Assembly (NCBI GenBank): GCA_903824155.1
Contig: CAIJVL010000026.1
Coordinates: 1 to 8,772 of the forward strand
Length of the DNA: 8,772 nt
Reading direction: 5' to 3'
Source of the DNA: Candidatus Adlerbacteria bacterium
GTDB taxonomy: Bacteria > Patescibacteriota > Minisyncoccia > Phycocordibacterales > SBAW01
Shown piece by piece: positions 5,889 through 8,772 of this stretch. The notes beneath the pieces were generated by a model. The model saw nothing but the letters and a program-made list of their open reading frames with translations. It was not told where the DNA came from and did no database searches. The position numbers and the translations under genes are program-made. The number at the start of each line of letters is the position of its first letter. Position 1 is the stretch's first letter.

Positions 5889-6488
5889 TTAAAGATGCTT
5901 GCGGTTGTGGTTGCGGTACCAAATAGATACCGCCAGAGTAGCAATCACGATAAAACCAAGTAGTATCCATCCTGCAATACTGAAGAATGTTGAAAAATCT
6001 TGCCAGTGAATCCCGAGAAAGTAACCCGCGTATAACACACCGCCGATAGAGACTATGTTGCCGAGAACATCGTACAAAAGAAACGTTCCGAAACTTATTC
6101 CGACAAAGCCCGAAAGCACGTTTGCCAGAGGGTCGGCCGTCCCTACAAATCGTGTAAGAAATATAGTAGGTCCTGGATGCCTTTTAACGTATTCTTCAAG
6201 CCGCTCGATATACGAGGGTATACGGATATGAAGAATGTGAATGACCCGGCGGCCGTATCTGCGGGCTAAAAAATAATCAAAGCAGTCTCCGAGTATATTA
6301 GCCCCGACCGCGACAACGAGGGAGAGGGAGAAACTAAAATATCCTTGGCTCGCAAAAGCTCCCGTTGCGAGAAGTACACTGTTTGTCGGAATAGGCAAAA
6401 TAACTGCGGCGACGAACATGACGGCAAACAGCGCCCAGTATTTATAGAGAAGCAGGAATGACAGCAGCAACGCTACAAAGTCGTTCAT
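5889..6488 (-). CDS. DedA-family (VTT domain) integral membrane protein
   Basis: This 199-residue protein has about five hydrophobic segments. It shows the DedA plan: an entry loop with LPIPTNSVLLATGAFA (31-46), then GANILGDCFDYFLARRYG (62-79), matching the conserved G-x-x-x-G-D-x-x-x-Y-x-x-G-R-x-x-G segment, and IFLTRFVGTADPLANVLSGF (109-128), matching the F-x-x-R-F segment. Some family members translocate undecaprenyl phosphate, which would fit the wall-related genes nearby; for this protein that is inference. Differences from textbook DedA are the lack of the acidic residue usually just before the Pro-rich entry loop and of the second Arg after R113. The ATG overlaps the TGA of the upstream gene (ATGA), so the two are coupled. 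Confidence 0.85.
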   Translation of the reverse strand: MNDFVALLLSFLLLYKYWALFAVMFVAAVILPIPTNSVLLATGAFASQGYFSFSLSLVVAVGANILGDCFDYFLARRYGRRVIHILHIRIPSYIERLEEYVKRHPGPTIFLTRFVGTADPLANVLSGFVGISFGTFLLYDVLGNIVSIGGVLYAGYFLGIHWQDFSTFFSIAGWILLGFIVIATLAVSIWYRNHNRKHL

Positions 6489-6895
6489 TTTTTTTGTGCA
6501 AAATACGCGCGAATAGCCTCCTGCACTTGTGTTAGAAATACCGGTCGTTCTATGTGTTGACCCCCAGCATACTCAATTATGGTCAGGCGAGGATAGCGGC
6601 TATCCGATATGGAGAGGGTTGTTTGCAAATACTGGGGCGGCAGGGCAAAAAGACGGTTGATATAATCGAACGTCATCCATGTCGCTACGGAACTCACGTC
6701 GCTTGCACCCGCTGGCCCATGTGCATGAAGCGCCGAAAATAACGATCCATGCGCAGCAATATAATCAAGCCGGCGCAGGTGGCGATACTCACGCACGAGC
6801 AATATACACAAAACGACAAGAATCACCGCAGCTATCGCGATGATAATTTTTAGATAGAGTTCTATCTGTCTTTGAGTTGGTGTCCGCATAGCCAT
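6485..6895 (-). CDS. Anchored small protein of unknown function, coupled to DedA
   Basis: The 136-residue protein has a basic N-terminus, a single strong transmembrane helix at 14-34, a basic juxtamembrane stretch (REYRHLRRLD), and then a soluble domain of about 95 residues. The segment FDYINRLFALPPQYLQTTLS (76-95) followed by DSRYPRLTIIEYA looks like a compact helical unit followed by a strand. I do not recognise the family, although its ordered composition suggests a conserved fold. ATGA overlap with the DedA gene argues for a shared membrane function. The start could be M1 (6895) or M3 (6889); M1 is preferred because TAAACT lies six bases upstream. The stop is TGA. Confidence 0.7.
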   Translation of the reverse strand: MAMRTPTQRQIELYLKIIIAIAAVILVVLCILLVREYRHLRRLDYIAAHGSLFSALHAHGPAGASDVSSVATWMTFDYINRLFALPPQYLQTTLSISDSRYPRLTIIEYAGGQHIERPVFLTQVQEAIRAYFAQKK

Positions 6896-6901
6896 GTGCT
6901 C

Positions 6902-6907
6902 AGTTTA
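6902..6907 (-). promoter_or_regulatory. -10-like TAAACT for the 6485-6895/DedA operon
   Basis: TAAACT (4 of 6) ends exactly six bases before the ATG at 6895, the same spacing as in other genes of the window. No -35 or extended motif supports it, so it is weak on its own. Confidence 0.25.
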
Positions 6908-7039
6908 CTACTCTATCACCGGGGTGGATAGGAAGAGTTTCTGTACCACTCGACCAAGTGTTTCCCCGCTTCAGCGGCTTTTCATATGCATAGGTAACAA
7001 TGGGTATGTTATTTATTTACTTTTAATCACAAAAATTAT

Positions 7040-7234
7040 ATGCACGACGAAAAGGATGAAGGAGAAGAGGAAGGACACGGGCATTGCCATTGTAGTATGT
7101 GTAGTGCGGGCGGACCGATGAAAAAAGAGTTCAAGCTGGCAAAGTTAGAGAAGAAAGAAAAGATGCTGAAAGCAGAATTAGAATTTATTGCCAAGTTGAA
7201 AGAAATTGTAGCAAAAATGCCAGAAGGTAAATAA
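7040..7234 (+). CDS. Cys/His-rich 64-residue protein with C-terminal coiled coil
   Basis: The protein has an acidic start, then a cluster H13-G-H-C16-H-C18-S-M-C21 followed by GGP, and a Lys/Glu-rich helix from about 28 to 60. Hydrophobic residues at 33, 36, 43, 47, 50, 53, 57 and 60 give it coiled-coil or helical-hairpin character. The three Cys and three His within nine residues suggest binding of a metal such as Zn or Cu, but no family is certain. It is the only complete plus-strand gene and stands alone, divergent from the 6485-6895 gene. The ATG is at 7040 and the stop is TAA. No Shine-Dalgarno sequence is visible. Composition like this is unlikely by chance in a non-coding frame. The minus-strand frame over the same region is its shadow. 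Confidence 0.65.
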   Translation: MHDEKDEGEEEGHGHCHCSMCSAGGPMKKEFKLAKLEKKEKMLKAELEFIAKLKEIVAKMPEGK

Positions 7235-7454
7235 AGTACTCCGCAGTTTTGGCTCAAAATCTAGTGTCGGGTAGAGAACTCGAAAAAAGACCTTAAATCA
7301 AAAAATGCCTTAAACAATAAGGATTCTGAAGAAAGTATATTAAGCGACCTTCGGCTCCCCAGCGTACGCAAGTTCAGAACCCTTCCGTGGGCTGAAATTC
7401 AGAGAGAATTTGAATTGCTGACTATGACTATGCCGCAATTGGTGGGGAAGAGAG
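7235..7454. other. Gene-free stretch between the Cys/His protein and the Usg terminator
   Basis: No supported gene lies here. A short tandem repeat occupies 7280-7314. A minus-strand frame ending at 7340 reads FKFSLNFSPRKGSELAYAGE in its last part, but its upstream half overlaps the terminator and the Usg gene, so it is not called. No promoter or structured RNA was recognised. Confidence 0.5.
7280..7314. repeat. Imperfect tandem pair of an A-rich 17/18-base unit
   Basis: TCGAAAAAAGACCTTAAA (7280-7297) is followed directly by TCAAAAAATGCCTTAAA (7298-7314). The units share the TC, A-tract and CCTTAAA parts. On the minus strand each is TTTAAGG-NN-TTTTTT, but no stem precedes the T-runs, so they do not form standard terminators. 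Confidence 0.5.
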
Positions 7455-7483
7455 AAAAAAGCCGCCCCGGAGACCGGAGCGGC
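7455..7483 (-). terminator. Intrinsic terminator of the Usg gene
   Basis: On the minus strand the hairpin 7461-7483 pairs GCCGC-U-CCGG with CCGG-G-GCGGC around a UCU loop, ten base pairs including one G-U. It is followed by TTTTTT (7455-7460). It lies 17 bases after the Usg stop and is by far the strongest terminator in the window. On the plus strand no T-run follows the stem, so it acts on minus-strand transcripts. Confidence 0.85.
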
Positions 7484-7500
7484 GAAAAACGTTGCAGCTT

Positions 7501-7770
7501 TTAGTGGAGCCGGAAGACTCCGTCGACGGCGCGCAGTTCGGCCGGCTTGATCAGTTTGGAATGGGTCACCGTCACGGAGAACAACGGTCCCTCTAGCGAT
7601 TTTTCCCAGAAGCTGAGGAAATCCTTCAGCGCCGGAAATTTCGGCCACAGATCGTAGTCTTGCCAGACGTAGGTCTGCAGGATCGATTGAAAGTCGGGGC
7701 GTCGATAGAGAATCTCTGCCGTAGTAAGTCCGTATCTCAAGACCTGGTGCTGGAAGTCTTTGCTTGCCAT
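7501..7770 (-). CDS. usg: Usg family protein
   Basis: The 89-residue soluble protein matches the Usg family over its whole length: DFQHQVLRYGLTTAEILYRR at the start, then QTYVWQDYDLWPKFPALKDF (32-51), FWEKSLEGPL, HSKLIKPAELRAVDG and the ending VFRLH. The family was named from a gene near a tryptophan operon and has no established function. I know it mainly from Alphaproteobacteria, so it is unexpected beside CPR-like genes. By hand count it is about 54% G+C, higher than the parts of the DedA gene I counted. Unlike most genes here it has a Shine-Dalgarno-like AAAGG seven bases before the ATG, and it carries its own strong terminator. These features suggest transfer as a self-contained unit. 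It is complete. Confidence 0.85.
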   Translation of the reverse strand: MASKDFQHQVLRYGLTTAEILYRRPDFQSILQTYVWQDYDLWPKFPALKDFLSFWEKSLEGPLFSVTVTHSKLIKPAELRAVDGVFRLH

Positions 7771-7777
7771 AGGAGTG

Positions 7778-7783
7778 CCTTTC
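7778..7783 (-). promoter_or_regulatory. Shine-Dalgarno-like site of the Usg gene
   Basis: Minus-strand GAAAGG ends seven bases before the ATG at 7770. It is listed because recognisable ribosome binding sites are rare in this window, which sets this gene apart from its neighbours. Confidence 0.5.
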
Positions 7784-7907
7784 TTTGAAAGACCAGAAAC
7801 CTTAACTAGTAAAGTTCATAAAGACTCGGAGGTCAATCTATCAAGCTCCGCCTGCTGGACGATGTTCGAACTTTGTTACTGCTTAACGGGTAAACAAAAA
7901 AACCAGC

Positions 7908-8459
7908 CTAGCGACCGCTTTCTTTCAAATATGCGAGCATGGTGCCGGCGTCAGACACCTCAAACGGGTCGGAAGGGCAGTCGTCAGAGAGCCCCGGCTC
8001 GATGAACAGTTTTTTAATCACGCCGTCTTCAACGAACATAGAGTAGCGCCAGCTGCGCTGTCCAAAACCGAGGTCCTCTTTCTTTACGAGCATCCCCATC
8101 CCGCGCGTAAACGCCGCATTGCCGTCGGGGAGCATCTTTACTTTTGTAATACCGAGTTTGTCCGCCCACTGCTTCATTACGAAGGCATCGTTAACCGAAA
8201 GGCAATATACTTCATCAATGCCAAACTTTTTGAACTCGTCATACTTGGCCTCGAAGCCCGGAACATGCGTCGAGGAGCAGGTTGGGGTGAAAGCGCCAGG
8301 GAGGCCGAAGAGAATTATGTTCTTTTTGCCAAAGATCTCCTGGGACGAAACATCCTGCCAGCGATAGGGATTCTCGCCGCCGATAGACTCGTCACGGACG
8401 CGTGTCTTGAAGACAACTTCCGGAACGTGAGCTTCTTCTTTGAGTGGTTGTTGGGCCAT
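7908..8459 (-). CDS. Peroxiredoxin, Prx5/redoxin type
   Basis: The 183-residue thiol peroxidase reduces hydrogen peroxide and organic peroxides. The peroxidatic cysteine is C61 in LPGAFTPTCSSTHVPGFE, the Prx5 signature, with T58 and the partner arginine R137 in GQRSWRYS. Other conserved parts are DEVYCLSVNDAFVMKQWADK (82-101) and FEVSDAGTML (166-175). C86 or C161 could be resolving cysteines; many family members use glutathione or glutaredoxin instead. The frame is open further upstream to 8639, but the family begins at about MAQQPLKEEAHVPE, so the ATG at 8459 is chosen. An extended -10 at 8474-8482 supports this, since transcription would begin inside the longer frame. The stop is TAG. No partner reductase is adjacent. 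Confidence 0.9.
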   Translation of the reverse strand: MAQQPLKEEAHVPEVVFKTRVRDESIGGENPYRWQDVSSQEIFGKKNIILFGLPGAFTPTCSSTHVPGFEAKYDEFKKFGIDEVYCLSVNDAFVMKQWADKLGITKVKMLPDGNAAFTRGMGMLVKKEDLGFGQRSWRYSMFVEDGVIKKLFIEPGLSDDCPSDPFEVSDAGTMLAYLKESGR

Positions 8460-8473
8460 ATATTTATATGAGA

Positions 8474-8482
8474 AGTATAGCA
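8474..8482 (-). promoter_or_regulatory. Candidate extended -10 promoter of the peroxiredoxin
   Basis: Minus-strand TGCTATACT fits an extended -10 (TGn plus TATACT, 5 of 6). It ends 14 bases before the ATG at 8459, predicting a leader of about eight bases. It decides the start, because the longer open frame to 8639 would begin upstream of this promoter. Confidence 0.5.
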
Positions 8483-8616
8483 AAATTTTCTTAAGAGCCC
8501 GTGAAATGGGGTTTTCAAATCTGCTACTGCGATCGATATTAGGCTTTTGTCTTATTCCAGACTTCCTTACGAATCCAAAAACTATATAAATGTCAAGTGT
8601 GCTCCCCGTATGCGAC

Positions 8617-8630
8617 CAGGTTCGAACCTG
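8617..8630. repeat. Perfect 14-base palindrome CAGGTTCGAACCTG
   Basis: The sequence equals its own reverse complement. It contains the GGTTCGAACC characteristic of tRNA T-arms, but with a six-base instead of a seven-base loop, and no tRNA can be folded around it on either strand. It lies in the divergent gap between the peroxiredoxin and the right-edge gene, where an operator is possible. Confidence 0.5.
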
Positions 8631-8661
8631 CTTATTCACGCTGCCCTCACTATGTTAACGG

Positions 8662-8667
8662 TAGAAT
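8662..8667 (+). promoter_or_regulatory. -10-like TAGAAT for the right-edge gene
   Basis: TAGAAT (5 of 6 to TATAAT) ends exactly six bases before the ATG at 8674, predicting a leaderless transcript. No -35 is apparent at 16-18 bases upstream. Confidence 0.4.
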
Positions 8668-8673
8668 GACACC

Positions 8674-8772
8674 ATGGATGATCAACACACAAAAGATGAG
8701 GAAGCTGACGTGGCTGACGAGCGTGCGCAAACAGCAGAGAAATCAGCGGGAGAAGCACATGAAGCGGCTGCA
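8674..8772 (+). CDS. Highly charged protein, N-terminal part (runs off the right edge)
   Basis: The frame is open from ATG at 8674 to the edge, giving 33 residues: MDDQHTKDEEADVADERAQT, then AEKSAGEAHEAAA. It is rich in Asp, Glu and Ala, with no hydrophobic segment yet. Such polar starts often precede a membrane helix or a structured domain further on, but no family can be named from this piece. The -10-like hexamer six bases upstream supports the start. It is transcribed divergently from the peroxiredoxin. Confidence 0.5.
   Translation, partial: MDDQHTKDEEADVADERAQTAEKSAGEAHEAAA

Noticed and set aside
6966..6982. Terminator from CCGCTTCAGCGG followed by CTTTT
   Set aside because: The stem is only four to five base pairs, the T-run is short, and no plus-strand gene ends before it.
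7340..7648. Minus-strand 102-residue frame
   Set aside because: It runs through the Usg gene in another frame and through the terminator hairpin, so it is a shadow with a non-coding tail.
8460..8639. N-terminal 60-residue extension of the peroxiredoxin
   Set aside because: The extension lacks family similarity, and a good extended -10 lies inside it just before the ATG at 8459.
8590..8680. tRNA gene suggested by GGTTCGAACC and by TTAACGGTAGAAT
   Set aside because: The T-loop would be six bases instead of seven, no acceptor or anticodon stem can be placed on either strand, and the D-arm-like part lies on the wrong side for a standard tRNA.

Overview
The window reads as ordinary bacterial chromosome using the standard stops. 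TAA, TAG and TGA all close intact genes, and TGA takes part in several ATGA start/stop overlaps. Small compact genes, many N-terminally anchored envelope proteins, several families I know from such genomes, and few Shine-Dalgarno sequences fit a Patescibacteria/CPR (Parcubacteria-like) organism. This placement is inference, since there is no rRNA or ribosomal protein to settle it. No complete mobile element, CRISPR array or convincing tRNA is visible.

Layout. Nearly everything is on the minus strand. At the left edge is the N-terminal part of a small membrane protein (1-233). Next comes an envelope cluster transcribed leftward: a four-repeat DUF347/COG4705 membrane protein (2365-3144), a polysaccharide deacetylase (1573-2337) and an anchored N-acetylmuramoyl-L-alanine amidase with a C-terminal peptidoglycan-binding-like domain (329-1576). 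The last two overlap by ATGA and probably remodel peptidoglycan together. Upstream lie a zincin-like metallopeptidase (3172-3582) and an anchored secreted protein of unknown function (3626-4306).

From 4426 to 5850 is the most unusual part. An intact dienelactone hydrolase (5021-5746) sits inside a run of damaged genes. The first 35 residues of an NAD(P)H-dependent FMN reductase end in an ATGA overlap with the hydrolase start. After the hydrolase comes a small membrane protein whose two ends are recognisable in different frames, so its middle is deleted. After that comes a cupin with a single in-frame amber codon. This looks like a former redox/hydrolase operon caught in decay, although assembly error must be excluded.

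Further right are a DedA-family membrane protein coupled to an anchored protein of unknown function (5889-6895), a plus-strand Cys/His-rich 64-residue protein (7040-7234), a Usg-family gene with its own Shine-Dalgarno-like sequence and strong terminator (7455-7770; family known to me mainly from Alphaproteobacteria, so probably acquired), a Prx5-type peroxiredoxin (7908-8459), and the start of a charged protein running off the right edge (8674-8772).

A recurring feature is a -10-like hexamer exactly 6 or 7 bases before the start codon of six genes or gene remnants. This suggests leaderless transcripts are common here.
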